Positions 26,093-35,080 of a stretch of 64,000 nt of DNA are shown one piece after another. The stretch covers positions 1 through 64,000 of the forward strand of contig JAFZUY010000010.1 in the NCBI GenBank assembly GCA_017618075.1, written 5' to 3'. Numbering within the stretch: the first letter of the stretch is position 1; the number at the start of each line of letters is the position of its first letter. The position numbers were made by a program, and so were the translations under genes. The DNA comes from Lachnospiraceae bacterium (GTDB lineage: Bacteria; Bacillota; Clostridia; Lachnospirales; Lachnospiraceae). A model generated the notes under the pieces. The model was not told where the DNA came from. It did no database searches and saw only the letters and a list, made by a program, of their open reading frames with translations.

Positions 26093-27470
26093 CGTTGTCC
26101 TCCTCGGGTTTCATAGCCGTAACCTGATCTTCGCCCACTCCTTCGGTCGCGTCGGGAGTAAGAAGCACTCTCAATGTTAAAAGCATCAGTTTTATATCCA
26201 TCCAGGTCGAATAACCTTCTATGTAAGCTAAGTCGAGTTTCAGTTTGTCGTACGGTGATGTGTTATATTTGCCGTAAACCTGCGCATAGCCGGCAAGCCC
26301 TGCCTTTACTTTTGTTCTGAAGGTAAACTCGGGGATTTCCTGCATATACTGCTCGATGATTTCCGGTCTCTCGGGACGAGGTCCGATAAAGGACATCTCG
26401 CCCTTTAAAATGTTAAAGAGCTGGGGAAGTTCATCGATACGCACTTTTCTTATAAACTTTCCGATCCATGTAATTCTGTCGTCGTTTTTGGCTGCAAGTC
26501 TGGCCTTTCCGTCGGCTTCGGCATCAACCTTCATGGATCTGAATTTAATAATCTTAAAAGGCTTGTTGTTAAGCGTTACTCTGGTCTGTTTGTAAAAGAC
26601 GGGACCGCCGTCGGTAATCTTAATCAGTATCGCGGTAATTAACATTATCGGCGAAGTAAGAATGATTAAAACTATCGAACAGAAAAGGTCAATCATTCTT
26701 TTGATGCAGCGCTGCTCGAAATTAAGCGGATATTCCCTCGTCAAAAGAATCGGAGTGTCGAAGAAGTGAAGCACGTCGGCACCCTGAATGATAACGTCGG
26801 AAATCTTGGGCATCAGATAAACACGGATAGATCTCGCATAGCAGTATTTCAAAATATTGTTTCTGAAGTTCATCGGAATATCCCAAAGCACTACGCCCTG
26901 ATATCTGTTGAGAATTTCTTTTAGGATTGCTTCCTCACCTTCCGAAACATTCATAATCTTGACTATCTGGAAACGGTCTTTTCTGGTTTTGAATTTCTCG
27001 ATGATTTCATCCACAGGTCTCTCGCCACAGACTAACAGAAGGTCGCGCGGTGCAAATACCGAACGGTAAATAAAGTTCGAAAGATACGACCATCCGAGTG
27101 CAAACAGAAGCTGTATCAGAGTAAGTATAATCATGTATCTCGGATCGATTGCGGTTCCGTTCATAAGGCAGATGATGCCGTATGCAAAAATGTTTGACGC
27201 AAGTATCGAGAATGTGTGCGATAAGAATATTTCAAAGCTTCTTAAATATCCGATTTTCCCCGCACCGTATACAACAAGGAATCCTGCCAGTATAACCGCA
27301 TAGAGTGCGAGTACCAAAGCATCGCCCTTTTGCCAGAATCTGACTTCAACCATTTTCTTGTAAAAGAAAAACCAGATAAAAGCGTATCCGCCGACATCAA
27401 GCAAAAACTCGAATGTTGCCAGCTGTAAAACCAGTATTCGCTTTATGGAATCTTTTTTGCCCATTTTCAT
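26076..27470 (-). CDS. Polyprenyl-phosphate sugar-1-phosphate transferase (initiating, WbaP/CpsE-like)
   Basis: The enzyme starts repeat-unit assembly by moving sugar-1-phosphate from a nucleotide sugar to undecaprenyl phosphate. There are four N-terminal helices, a central nucleotide-binding-like domain (LLLVCGERPVDEI), a fifth hydrophobic segment (DLFCSIVLIILTSPIML) and the catalytic domain with GGPVFYKQTRVTLNNKPF, IIKFRSMKVDAE, RKVRIDELPQLFNILKGEMS, FIGPRPERPE and AGLAGYAQV. The reading frame is open from a TTG at 27497; ATG 27470 (MKMGKK) is taken as start but no strong ribosome site supports any choice. Its 3' end overlaps the co-polymerase gene by 17 bp. Confidence 0.9.
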   Translation of the reverse strand: MKMGKKDSIKRILVLQLATFEFLLDVGGYAFIWFFFYKKMVEVRFWQKGDALVLALYAVILAGFLVVYGAGKIGYLRSFEIFLSHTFSILASNIFAYGIICLMNGTAIDPRYMIILTLIQLLFALGWSYLSNFIYRSVFAPRDLLLVCGERPVDEIIEKFKTRKDRFQIVKIMNVSEGEEAILKEILNRYQGVVLWDIPMNFRNNILKYCYARSIRVYLMPKISDVIIQGADVLHFFDTPILLTREYPLNFEQRCIKRMIDLFCSIVLIILTSPIMLITAILIKITDGGPVFYKQTRVTLNNKPFKIIKFRSMKVDAEADGKARLAAKNDDRITWIGKFIRKVRIDELPQLFNILKGEMSFIGPRPERPEIIEQYMQEIPEFTFRTKVKAGLAGYAQVYGKYNTSPYDKLKLDLAYIEGYSTWMDIKLMLLTLRVLLTPDATEGVGEDQVTAMKPEEDNDESTV

Positions 27471-27509
27471 TCGCCGTATAAACGGCCAGCCTTTCAAAAA
27501 TTTTGTGAA

Positions 27510-28265
27510 TTATATTCTTCGTCCTACCGCTCTTGCTGCCCAGCCTATGAAGCAGACAATGCTTTTCGCAAGACTTAATTTTTCCTGTTTTCTGTAAAGG
27601 AACCAGATACGTCTGATTGCTTCAAACTTGTTTGACGAGAGTGATTTGGACGGTCTTCTGTAGTACACGAGATTTTCGTTCAGTCCGTATGCCACTACTC
27701 CCGTTCTTAAAAGCTTCCACCACAATGCGGTGTCCTCGCTCTTTATATGCGGCATTTCAATCTGCTCCTTGGTAAGAAGGGACATATCGAAAACTACGGT
27801 AGATGTAAAAATCGTCGTGTTTTTAAGTGCCTCGTTGTAAGATATGTTCTCGGGTACTTTTACGATTTTGCCCATAGGCTTTGCATCCTCGTCCGCAAAT
27901 TCATATCCGGTAAAACAGAATGCGGCATTTTTTTCTTTCATGAATGCAATCTGTTTTTCAAGTTTGTCTTTCTGCCACAAATCATCCGCATCAAGAAATG
28001 CAATGTATCTGCCGTCTGCCTCTTTTACGCCTGCGTTTCTCGCACCTGCGGCATCCTCTACATTCGTAAGGTTAAGTACCTTTATTCTCGAATCGGTCAT
28101 CTCTCCAAGAATATCTTTTGTGGAATCGGTCGAATTGTTTTCGCAGAGAATAAGCTCAATGTTGTCGTAGGTTTGCGAAAACACGCTTTCAACCGTGTCT
28201 TTTATGAACTTTTCGGCGTTATGAACAGGTATTACAACACTGACTTTGTCTTCCATCAAATCCAT
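27510..28265 (-). CDS. Family 2 glycosyltransferase
   Basis: The 251-residue protein has VSVVIPVHNAEKF at residues 8-20, CENNSTDST, AGARNAGVKEADG and FLDADDLWQKDK as the metal site. GAGG lies just before the ATG at 28265; an ATG three codons later is also possible. It is the second gene of the locus after the membrane protein at 28276. Confidence 0.88.
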   Translation of the reverse strand: MDLMEDKVSVVIPVHNAEKFIKDTVESVFSQTYDNIELILCENNSTDSTKDILGEMTDSRIKVLNLTNVEDAAGARNAGVKEADGRYIAFLDADDLWQKDKLEKQIAFMKEKNAAFCFTGYEFADEDAKPMGKIVKVPENISYNEALKNTTIFTSTVVFDMSLLTKEQIEMPHIKSEDTALWWKLLRTGVVAYGLNENLVYYRRPSKSLSSNKFEAIRRIWFLYRKQEKLSLAKSIVCFIGWAARAVGRRI

Positions 28266-28275
28266 TTATCCTCGG

Positions 28276-29880
28276 CTACAAATCTTTTTTGCGGTAGCAG
28301 ATGTAACCGCCGTCCTCATAAATAATCTCGTAGAAATATTCCACGTTAAGCGAGTGTTCTATCATCAGGTCGCTGTAGTCATTCTCTATCCAGTCTTCCC
28401 TAAAATGCTTATGTTTCGGGAGGAAAATATATCCCGCGTCACTGCCGTAAAAATCATTGTTTAATACAAAGTTGATTCCGAATCCCTCGGGCATTGCCAG
28501 GATGGCTTTCGGCTCCATCGTGTACATAATGATGGTGTTGTCCCAGGGATTGTCGCTTTCTTTTAGGGTCATTATTTCTTTAAGCCCGTTTTCAAGACTC
28601 TTCCACTCTGACGTAACTTCGCTTGTATAATATCTTTCCGTACCCTGAAAATTTCTAAGGTTGACGGGAAGGAACAAAAGTCCGGTCGCGTTGCAGAGGA
28701 TGATGGTCCATGCTAAGAATTTGTCTTCGGTCATCATCAGAAGGTACGCGCAAAAGATGATTGCTATTTCCGTTCCGCGCATAAATGTGTCGGGAACGAT
28801 GGTGTAAAGCGTTAAGTACATCAGGAAAAAGATGCATATCGAATACACCGATACGGCTGCAATCAGTCTGTCTTTTTCGGATGAGCTTTTCGAGAATATC
28901 GTAAGCAGGGAACTGGCGATTATCAGAAAAGCAATCATCACATGGAAGATGTAAATGCCGTTTGTCCTGATGTAATATCTTAAATCAAGCAATCCTTTTA
29001 AACCGTCACGCATCATTCCTAAAAAGCTTTTTACTGCCGCAAATATATGTCCTTCGCTGACTGCGTTTAAAAGCGCTTCGGTTTTGCCGATGTTGTAGTT
29101 ACTCGATATCAGATGGAGCAGTCCGTAGCTTGCGGTTGCAATAAATCCCATTGCCAAAACCGATATGAGAATTCTTACCCAGAGTTTCTTTTTGGCAAGA
29201 AGCGCAAATACGTAAATCGGAATGCAGAATGCGAAAAATGTATAAACCTGAACCGCATAAATGATTACGAGCGGAGTAACAACGTATTTAAGCCATTTAG
29301 GACACTTGTCAAAGAACATTTTGTATAAAAGTCCCGCGATAAGAATAGCAAGCGCGTATCTGAAAATCTCGGACATGTTGGTGTTTAAGTACAGTATGAA
29401 AACTATGCTTGTAACCTGTACGAGAATAAGCTTTAAGGTGTTTTTCCAATTAGGCTTGGTAAGCACCATAAAAGCAGCGTTCGCAGCCGTGACATAAACC
29501 ATGTTGCAGATATACACGAAGGAATATCCGACAGGGAAAATGATGGCGGGTATAAAATACGGCGCAAGTATTGCGGGGCTCCATGCAGATCCCGTACCGA
29601 GAATTGCATGGTTACCGTCAAATCCCCAGTAACCCTTGGGTGAAAAGTTTCTCGAATATGTTTCAATCAGTTTGATGTATACGGCTTCATCGTTCCACTT
29701 AATGCCGGGAAGTGCAACGTAACCCTGCGATATCCACTTGATGATCATAAAGATAAGCGACAGGATTAACGGAGTAAGCACAAAAAAAATTTTTAAAACA
29801 AGAGCTTTAGTATCAGTTTTGCGTGTCTTTTCCGCATTTTTCATTTTTGAATTATTCTTTTTGCTCTCTTCCCTGCTCAT
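28276..29880 (-). CDS. Polytopic membrane protein, GT-C glycosyltransferase-like; first gene of the polysaccharide locus
   Basis: This 534-residue protein has a Lys/Asn-rich cytoplasmic N terminus, about 11 helices, and a C-terminal soluble domain of about 110 residues. The first outer loop contains KWNDEAVYIKLIETY, an acidic loop in the place where GT-C enzymes have catalytic Asp/Glu. Overall layout matches the 5597 protein at the other end of the locus. Function is inferred from topology and neighbours. Confidence 0.62.
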   Translation of the reverse strand: MSREESKKNNSKMKNAEKTRKTDTKALVLKIFFVLTPLILSLIFMIIKWISQGYVALPGIKWNDEAVYIKLIETYSRNFSPKGYWGFDGNHAILGTGSAWSPAILAPYFIPAIIFPVGYSFVYICNMVYVTAANAAFMVLTKPNWKNTLKLILVQVTSIVFILYLNTNMSEIFRYALAILIAGLLYKMFFDKCPKWLKYVVTPLVIIYAVQVYTFFAFCIPIYVFALLAKKKLWVRILISVLAMGFIATASYGLLHLISSNYNIGKTEALLNAVSEGHIFAAVKSFLGMMRDGLKGLLDLRYYIRTNGIYIFHVMIAFLIIASSLLTIFSKSSSEKDRLIAAVSVYSICIFFLMYLTLYTIVPDTFMRGTEIAIIFCAYLLMMTEDKFLAWTIILCNATGLLFLPVNLRNFQGTERYYTSEVTSEWKSLENGLKEIMTLKESDNPWDNTIIMYTMEPKAILAMPEGFGINFVLNNDFYGSDAGYIFLPKHKHFREDWIENDYSDLMIEHSLNVEYFYEIIYEDGGYICYRKKDL

Positions 29881-29966
29881 CCCAAAAACCGTCTGTAATT
29901 ACTACGGAAAGCGGTATCCGTACATATTAAACCCATCATATCATTCAAATTCTCATAATTAAGTGT

Positions 29967-29975
29967 ATTATAACA
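29967..29975 (-). promoter_or_regulatory. Candidate promoter of the polysaccharide operon
   Basis: On the minus strand TGTTATAAT is a perfect extended -10. The -35 position (TGGTAT) is poor. It would start a transcript about 80 nt ahead of the gene at 29880, and there is no stronger promoter or terminator within the locus that I could see. A second TATAAT lies about 18 bp upstream. Confidence 0.45.
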
Positions 29976-30030
29976 TAATACTAGATTATATACCACAAAA
30001 TTATGTTAATTGTTCTCCTTTTGTCCATCA

Positions 30031-30060
30031 TTGGACATTTGACACGAATGATGATAGAAT
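30031..30060 (+). promoter_or_regulatory. Candidate rfbD promoter
   Basis: TTGGAC (30031-30036) and TAGAAT (30055-30060) are 18 bp apart, and TGA before the -10 makes it an extended -10 element. It faces away from the polysaccharide operon. Confidence 0.4.
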
Positions 30061-30099
30061 TTGCATTGAAAGTTTTAAAAGAAATTCGGAGAAAATATT

Positions 30100-30951
30100 A
30101 TGATAAAACTTCTGATTACCGGCGGAAACGGCCAGCTTGGACGCGCCATAAACAATCTTTACAAAGACAGAGCCGATATCGAGTGCATCAATACCGATGT
30201 CGGAGAACTTGATATCACAAATCTTGATGAGGTTCTTGCATTCGTAGAAAACTGCAAGCCCTACGCAATCATCAACTGTGCGGCTCACACCGCTGTCGAT
30301 CTTTGCGAGGATCAGGAAGAACTTGCATATAAAATCAATGCAATCGGCCCCAGAAACTTAAGTATCGCAGCCGAAAAGAACGGTGCGAAAATCCTGCATA
30401 TAAGCACGGATTACGTGTTCGCAGGCGATGCAACAAAGCCTTACAAAGAGTTTGATATTCCTGCTCCCCAGGGTGTTTACGGAGCCAGCAAGCTAGCAGG
30501 TGAAAACTTCGTAAAAGAGTTTTCCACAAGATACTTTATCATCCGTACCGCATGGCTTTACGGCGACGGCAAAAACTTCGTAAAAACAATGCTTCGTCTC
30601 GCCGAAGACCGCGACGAAATCGGCGTTGTATACGATCAGGTCGGAAGCCCTACAAGCACATTCGAGCTTGCAAAAGCAATGGATTCACTGCTTTTCACCG
30701 AAAACTACGGAACCTTCCACGGAACCTGCGAAGGTATCTGTTCATGGGCCGACTTTGCGGAAGAGATTTTCAAAATCGCAGGAAAGAATGTAAAAGTTAA
30801 CCGTCTTACCAGCGATCAGTATCCTGCAAAAGCAAAAAGACCTGCTTACTCGGTACTTGAAAACTATATGTTTAAAATCACTAACGGATTTATGTTTGCC
30901 GACTGGCATGACGCTTTGATTGAATACATGGATTGGCTTAACAAACAGTAA
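30100..30951 (+). CDS. rfbD: dTDP-4-dehydrorhamnose reductase
   Basis: The 283-residue NAD(P)H-dependent short-chain reductase makes dTDP-L-rhamnose, the last step of the Rml pathway. It has the N-terminal GGNGQLG dinucleotide loop at residues 8-14, CAAHTAVD, the STDYVFAGD segment with catalytic S/T and the YGASKLAGE active-site motif. Length is normal. GGAG lies 8 nt before the ATG. It is transcribed away from the polysaccharide locus as a single gene; rfbA, rfbB and rfbC are not in the window. Confidence 0.93.
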   Translation: MIKLLITGGNGQLGRAINNLYKDRADIECINTDVGELDITNLDEVLAFVENCKPYAIINCAAHTAVDLCEDQEELAYKINAIGPRNLSIAAEKNGAKILHISTDYVFAGDATKPYKEFDIPAPQGVYGASKLAGENFVKEFSTRYFIIRTAWLYGDGKNFVKTMLRLAEDRDEIGVVYDQVGSPTSTFELAKAMDSLLFTENYGTFHGTCEGICSWADFAEEIFKIAGKNVKVNRLTSDQYPAKAKRPAYSVLENYMFKITNGFMFADWHDALIEYMDWLNKQ

Positions 30952-30969
30952 GTTTTATGAGAAAAAATT

Positions 30970-31008
30970 AAGCCGGAGGATTATTAAATTCCTCCGGCTT
31001 TTTTATTT
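30970..31008. terminator. Bidirectional terminator between rfbD and the PAP2-like gene
   Basis: A perfect 11-bp stem (AAGCCGGAGGA / TCCTCCGGCTT) is followed by TTTTATTTT on the plus strand and by a TAATTTTTT run on the minus strand, so it can stop both converging transcripts. Confidence 0.9.
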
Positions 31009-31010
31009 TA

Positions 31011-31478
31011 CTATTTCATGATTACGAGGCAGTAAAGAAATGCAAATCCGATTCCAAGGAGCGCTCCGCAGAATACCTGAAGCGGTGTATGTCCTACGAA
31101 CTCTTTTAACTTCTCGTCATTTGAAAGTTCGGAACCGTTTTTCTGGAACATTTCAATAAACTCGTTTAAGACCTTCGCCTGGTTGCCTGTTTCTCTTCTT
31201 ACACCCGTAGCATCGTACATTACGACTATCGCAAGAAGTCCTGCAACCGCTACCAGATGGGAGCCCGGTCCTTCGTTTAATGCAAGTGCAGTTACCATGG
31301 CGCAAACCGCTGCAGAGTGGCAGCTGGGCATTCCGCCGGGACCTATGAGTCTCTCAGGCACGAATTTTTTAGTCATTGAAAGGTGGATAATGGTTTTTAT
31401 GATCTGGGCAAGTATCCAGCTTAAAGCCGCAGACATTATAACTTCATTGTGAACCAAGTCACTTAAAAACTGTAACAT
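31011..31478 (-). CDS. Divergent PAP2 family (DUF212/YuiD-like) membrane protein
   Basis: The 155-residue protein has about four helices and the family features AQIIKTIIHL, GGMPSCHSAAVCAM and YDATGVRRETGNQAKVLNE. These match the divergent PAP2 phosphatase family, which may act on membrane lipid phosphates. AAGGA lies 8 nt upstream. It follows the lipoprotein gene by 12 bp and probably shares its transcript. Confidence 0.88.
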   Translation of the reverse strand: MLQFLSDLVHNEVIMSAALSWILAQIIKTIIHLSMTKKFVPERLIGPGGMPSCHSAAVCAMVTALALNEGPGSHLVAVAGLLAIVVMYDATGVRRETGNQAKVLNEFIEMFQKNGSELSNDEKLKEFVGHTPLQVFCGALLGIGFAFLYCLVIMK

Positions 31479-31490
31479 CGAAAAATTCCT

Positions 31491-32399
31491 TTATTCTGCA
31501 GACGGCATATTGTAGGACTCTGTATAGGTTGTCCCACCGAGATTGATAACCCCGGATTCATTGTAGATTGCATAGCCTTCCGCATTATTTGTAACGCTTC
31601 CGCCGGTCAGCGTGAGTACGGCAGATCCGCGATTGTTGTAAATCACGGGATGGAAAGAATCACCTATGCCGGTAATGCTTCCCGAAACTATTTCCATGGT
31701 ACCCGAATTAACCACAGTCATTACGTTTGAATGAGTGTGAGAAATATCCGAATCTTTGATGGTAAGAACACTGCTGCCGTTCTCGGAATTCCAGATTGCC
31801 ACAGAATCGGTATCGTTGGTAACGGTTACTCCCTGAAGGGTTAAGTCGCCGTAGTTTACGATACTTTTAGAATATTCACCGTTTACGCTGTTGGTAATTG
31901 TACCTGCACCGTAAATGGTCATTTTACCGTTGTTGATAATGGTATCTTCACCGATTCCGTCAATGGTAAAACCGCCGAGCTCGATATTAATCTCAGCGCC
32001 TTCAGCGGTATTTCCGCCGCCCTTAACATCCTTGGTAAGATAAATTCTTTTGGATCCGCTGCCGATGTAGTTGAACGCATCCTGAAGTGAATCAAACCCG
32101 ATTCCGTCTACCGTAACGGGCTTGTTCTGATATTCGAAATAAACATTAACCGTTTCTTTTCCGGTGGTGTTTGAAGTCTCAAGCGACCATGTTGCAACAT
32201 CCCAGACAATGGATGCTTCCTTGCTGTTGGATTCGATTGAAACGGCTTTATAAAAATTCTTGTCCGGCGCGGAAGCTGCTTCCTGGCCGTCAACGAAATA
32301 TTTAACTTTAGGATCTCCCGTAGTCTCTTTGGTGCAGGCAGCAAGCATCGCAACCGCACTTAAAACCGACATCAGAAGTACTGCTTTAAATTTCTTCAT
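31491..32399 (-). CDS. Lipoprotein with predicted beta-helix repeats
   Basis: From ATG 32399 the protein is 302 residues with a lipoprotein signal peptide (MKKFKAVLLM..., lipobox LAAC). The frame extends 15 codons further upstream, but those residues overlap the leader and are not needed. After a 90-residue N-terminal region the chain is built of short N/G/T/S-rich beta strands (for example IINNGKMTIYGAGTITN, SIVNYGDLTLQGVTVTN, VVNSGTMEIVSGSITG), a pattern of right-handed parallel beta-helices found in surface adhesins and polysaccharide-binding proteins. No catalytic residues were recognised. Confidence 0.75.
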   Translation of the reverse strand: MKKFKAVLLMSVLSAVAMLAACTKETTGDPKVKYFVDGQEAASAPDKNFYKAVSIESNSKEASIVWDVATWSLETSNTTGKETVNVYFEYQNKPVTVDGIGFDSLQDAFNYIGSGSKRIYLTKDVKGGGNTAEGAEINIELGGFTIDGIGEDTIINNGKMTIYGAGTITNSVNGEYSKSIVNYGDLTLQGVTVTNDTDSVAIWNSENGSSVLTIKDSDISHTHSNVMTVVNSGTMEIVSGSITGIGDSFHPVIYNNRGSAVLTLTGGSVTNNAEGYAIYNESGVINLGGTTYTESYNMPSAE

Positions 32400-32455
32400 A
32401 AAACTCTCTTTTTGTGTATTTCCAATGGGTACTCTGTCTTTCACGACAACTCACA

Positions 32456-32484
32456 ATTATACATTTATGAGGTTTTTTTGTCAA
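32456..32484 (-). promoter_or_regulatory. Consensus sigma-A promoter of the lipoprotein gene
   Basis: On the minus strand TTGACA (32479-32484) and TATAAT (32456-32461) are separated by exactly 17 bp, a perfect housekeeping promoter. The start site is about 50 nt before the start codon. Confidence 0.88.
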
Positions 32485-32562
32485 TGTGAACAGGGACAAG
32501 CACGGTTGCGTTGAACTCATAAAATATTCAATTTTCAGGCTTTTTTACGCCTCATAAAACTT

Positions 32563-34344
32563 TTATTTTCGCATTCCTTTCCTGAAATCGTCTCCCGAAT
32601 CATTATCGCCCATATTGAAAGTTCCCATCGACTTGATATCAATGTGTGAAGCATCAATTAAAGCATTAGAATTTCGCTGGCCTTCGTCCGTCGAAGGAAT
32701 CGTTCCGTCAAGCTGGCCTCTGATACTTTCAGCACGAAGTTTGATAGTTTCATAAAGTGTTTCTGCTGCATTTTCGTATTCGTCGTAATCATAAAATGCA
32801 GTCGGGTCTTCTTCAACAAGTGAATCAATCTGGCTTCTGATACGTGAATAAACTTCGTCAAATCGTCCGCCGTTTACGTATTCTTCTACGAGCATATCTA
32901 AATACTCATGGTACTTTGCAAGGTATTCTTCGTTCTCAAGGAGCGCATCGAAAAACTGCGTACCCGAGAAAGGTGTATCGATTGCATCGTTTACTACAGA
33001 TGTTCCGTCAGAACCGCCGCCCATGCTCATTCCGCCTAAGGATAAGTTGTAGTCCCAGGGGAATATGTTTAGTTTTCCGTCATATTCGTACAAATAGTAG
33101 TTATGGGCCATTGAACCCGAAAGGCTGTCCATATTAACCGAGAATGTATGTACCGCCATATATTTAAGCACATTGTCGACATCGAGATACTCTTCTAAAT
33201 CCGTGCCTTCGCTGATGTTTTTAAGTGCGGTTACGACTCTTTTATGATCGGCCTTGCTCGTGCCTGTAACTTCGCCGTCCCAGATGGTTGAATAGCTGTC
33301 GAGATCATCGTCTGTGTAATTTAAATTTGCCCCGCCGTTACCGAAGGAGAAGCCTCCGCCTCCCGGGAAACCGCCGCCACCGCCGGGTGAGGGCTTGGAA
33401 TCTTTATCTTCACTGCTGTCTTCCGAAGGTGCTTCTGCACTGTCTTTATCAGGCATAATTCTAAAGTCGAAGTTTCCGTTATCGGGCATACTACCGAAAT
33501 CAAAACTGCCCATATCAGGCATATTGCTCATGTCGAAATCGCCTCTATCAGGCATATTTTCGGAGTCGAAGTTGAAACCTCCTCCACCCGGGAAGCCGCC
33601 TTTTCCGCCGCCGAAACCACCCATGTCGGGCATATTACTGAAATCAAATCCGCCGCCGAATGACGGAGCGCCTTTGTCATCAGATTTTGACGAATCGCCG
33701 CCACCCATTTCCATGCTGTCGGGTTTGTAGAGTTCGCCGTCCTGCGTTCCGAAGTTACGAAGCATGAAGCTTTCTTCGACTGCTTCGAGCGCCAGATAAA
33801 CTCCCCAGTATTCGCCGTTTACGCTTACCTTGGCGTAATTGTACAAAGATGCGTCGGCGCCAAGATACTGATACATATCGTAAATAATGGCTTCCTTCAT
33901 GTTGGTCGCATCTGCGTAGTTATTGTTTAAAATGAGCTTGTCTAATCCATAGCATGTCTGACCTTTTACGAAATGATCAAACTCTAACTTAAGACTGTAT
34001 CTGTCGGTGTCGGGATCCATTGCAATAGCCGAAAGACTGGTGTTTCCTTTAGGTCTGATAGCAACATTTTTAACTGTGATTCCGTTTATTTCAACATCAC
34101 ACACATAGTACACTTCGGTCATTGCGTTTTTAAGCATTTCGTTCCAGTCATCTTCATCCATAATGATGTTTACACTGATGGGTTCGTCGGTGTCAAAAAG
34201 AGCTGTTTCATACTCCATTCTGACGGTGCTCCCGCCCATTGCTTCGCTTAGAGGATCGGCAAACATAACCGCAAGAAAACACAACGTAACGGCTATGGCC
34301 GTAAGGGCGACTATTATTTTTGATACATGTTTATAAGCAATCAT
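32563..34344 (-). CDS. CotH-family protein kinase-like protein with MPD repeats
   Basis: This 593-residue protein has an N-terminal membrane anchor (about residues 9-28) and the CotH fold: IIMDEDDWNEML, VKNVAIRPKGNTSL, YGLDKLILNNNYADATNMKEAIIYDMYQ, VNGEYWGVYLALE and the metal-binding IFPWDYNLSLGG. CotH proteins are atypical kinases known in spore coats, but extracellular relatives with other roles are common. A Gly/Phe/Asp-rich insertion at about residues 225-350 carries five MPD repeats. It is the last gene of an operon VTC - DUF4956 - CotH, a recurrent arrangement in Firmicutes. AGGAG lies 5 nt before the ATG. Confidence 0.9.
   Translation of the reverse strand: MIAYKHVSKIIVALTAIAVTLCFLAVMFADPLSEAMGGSTVRMEYETALFDTDEPISVNIIMDEDDWNEMLKNAMTEVYYVCDVEINGITVKNVAIRPKGNTSLSAIAMDPDTDRYSLKLEFDHFVKGQTCYGLDKLILNNNYADATNMKEAIIYDMYQYLGADASLYNYAKVSVNGEYWGVYLALEAVEESFMLRNFGTQDGELYKPDSMEMGGGDSSKSDDKGAPSFGGGFDFSNMPDMGGFGGGKGGFPGGGGFNFDSENMPDRGDFDMSNMPDMGSFDFGSMPDNGNFDFRIMPDKDSAEAPSEDSSEDKDSKPSPGGGGGFPGGGGFSFGNGGANLNYTDDDLDSYSTIWDGEVTGTSKADHKRVVTALKNISEGTDLEEYLDVDNVLKYMAVHTFSVNMDSLSGSMAHNYYLYEYDGKLNIFPWDYNLSLGGMSMGGGSDGTSVVNDAIDTPFSGTQFFDALLENEEYLAKYHEYLDMLVEEYVNGGRFDEVYSRIRSQIDSLVEEDPTAFYDYDEYENAAETLYETIKLRAESIRGQLDGTIPSTDEGQRNSNALIDASHIDIKSMGTFNMGDNDSGDDFRKGMRK
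33445..33635 (-). repeat. In-frame 33-nt tandem repeats in the CotH-like gene
   Basis: The triplet encoding Met-Pro-Asp recurs at 33448, 33481, 33514 and 33547 with an exact 33-nt period and once more at 33625 (78 nt away). The encoded units are 11 residues, for example MPDRGDFDMSN and MPDMGSFDFGS, embedded in a glycine-rich linker that also has GGFPGGGGF copies. Confidence 0.85.
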
Positions 34345-34356
34345 AAAAATCTCCTG

Positions 34357-35031
34357 TTATGACATGTATTCTCCGTTAAATGTCACAAGCGTTGCACCTG
34401 ATACACCGCTTATTTCGTTTACTCGGTTCACAAAGCTTACAGCTTCGTTTTTAACTCTGATTTCTGCCGTAAGTTCGATGCCTGAAGCATTGATGGATTT
34501 GGATTTTACAACATATTTGTCAACTGATTTTTCAATGATGTTTAATGCGTTTTCTTCTGCTTTTTCATCTTCGCAGTTTACGATTAAAATGTAAGGAGCG
34601 TTTCTGAATTTCTTGTTTGCAAAAATTACAAGAATGACACCGATGATAACTGAGCCGATAACCGCAAGAGGTATCATTCCGGCGCCGATTACAATACCGA
34701 CTGCAATCGACCAGAATAAGAATACAATTTCCATCGGCTCTTTTATGGCTGCTCTGAAACGAACGATTGATAACGCACCGACCATACCAAGTGAAAGAAC
34801 TACGTTACTTGTAACGGCCATGATTACGAGTGTGGTAACAAGCGAAAGTCCGATAAGCGACATCGCAAATCCTGTGGAATACATGATTCCCGTAAATGTT
34901 TTCTTATAAATGAAAAATATGAAAAGCCCGATTACAAGGGCAAAAAGCATACCGATTAAGGTATCGAGCGCGGAGAATTCTCTCACGCTTTCCAAAAAAC
35001 TTGATTTAAAAATATCACTGAATGACATCAT
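34357..35031 (-). CDS. DUF4956 family membrane protein
   Basis: The 224-residue protein has four helices and the family core SLGMVGALSIVRFRAAIKEPMEI, followed by a C-terminal soluble alpha/beta domain. The frame is open from a TTG that is part of the ribosome site; ATG 35031 with GGAGG 8 nt upstream is chosen. DUF4956 proteins are repeatedly encoded between VTC-like and CotH-like genes, as here; their function is not established. It starts about 50 bp after the VTC-like gene. Confidence 0.85.
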   Translation of the reverse strand: MMSFSDIFKSSFLESVREFSALDTLIGMLFALVIGLFIFFIYKKTFTGIMYSTGFAMSLIGLSLVTTLVIMAVTSNVVLSLGMVGALSIVRFRAAIKEPMEIVFLFWSIAVGIVIGAGMIPLAVIGSVIIGVILVIFANKKFRNAPYILIVNCEDEKAEENALNIIEKSVDKYVVKSKSINASGIELTAEIRVKNEAVSFVNRVNEISGVSGATLVTFNGEYMS

Positions 35032-35080
35032 TGTTTTATCCTCCAAAATGTGTTGTTTTTCTTATCTCTTTTATGATTTA

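Noticed and set aside
27747-28325. Plus-strand 192-codon frame
   Set aside because: Antisense of the GT2 gene at 27510 and part of 28276; no start signal or recognisable domain.
33395-33730. Plus-strand Ser/Pro-rich repeated frame opposite the CotH repeats
   Set aside because: Antisense reading of the MPD repeats; repeat structure belongs to the minus-strand gene.
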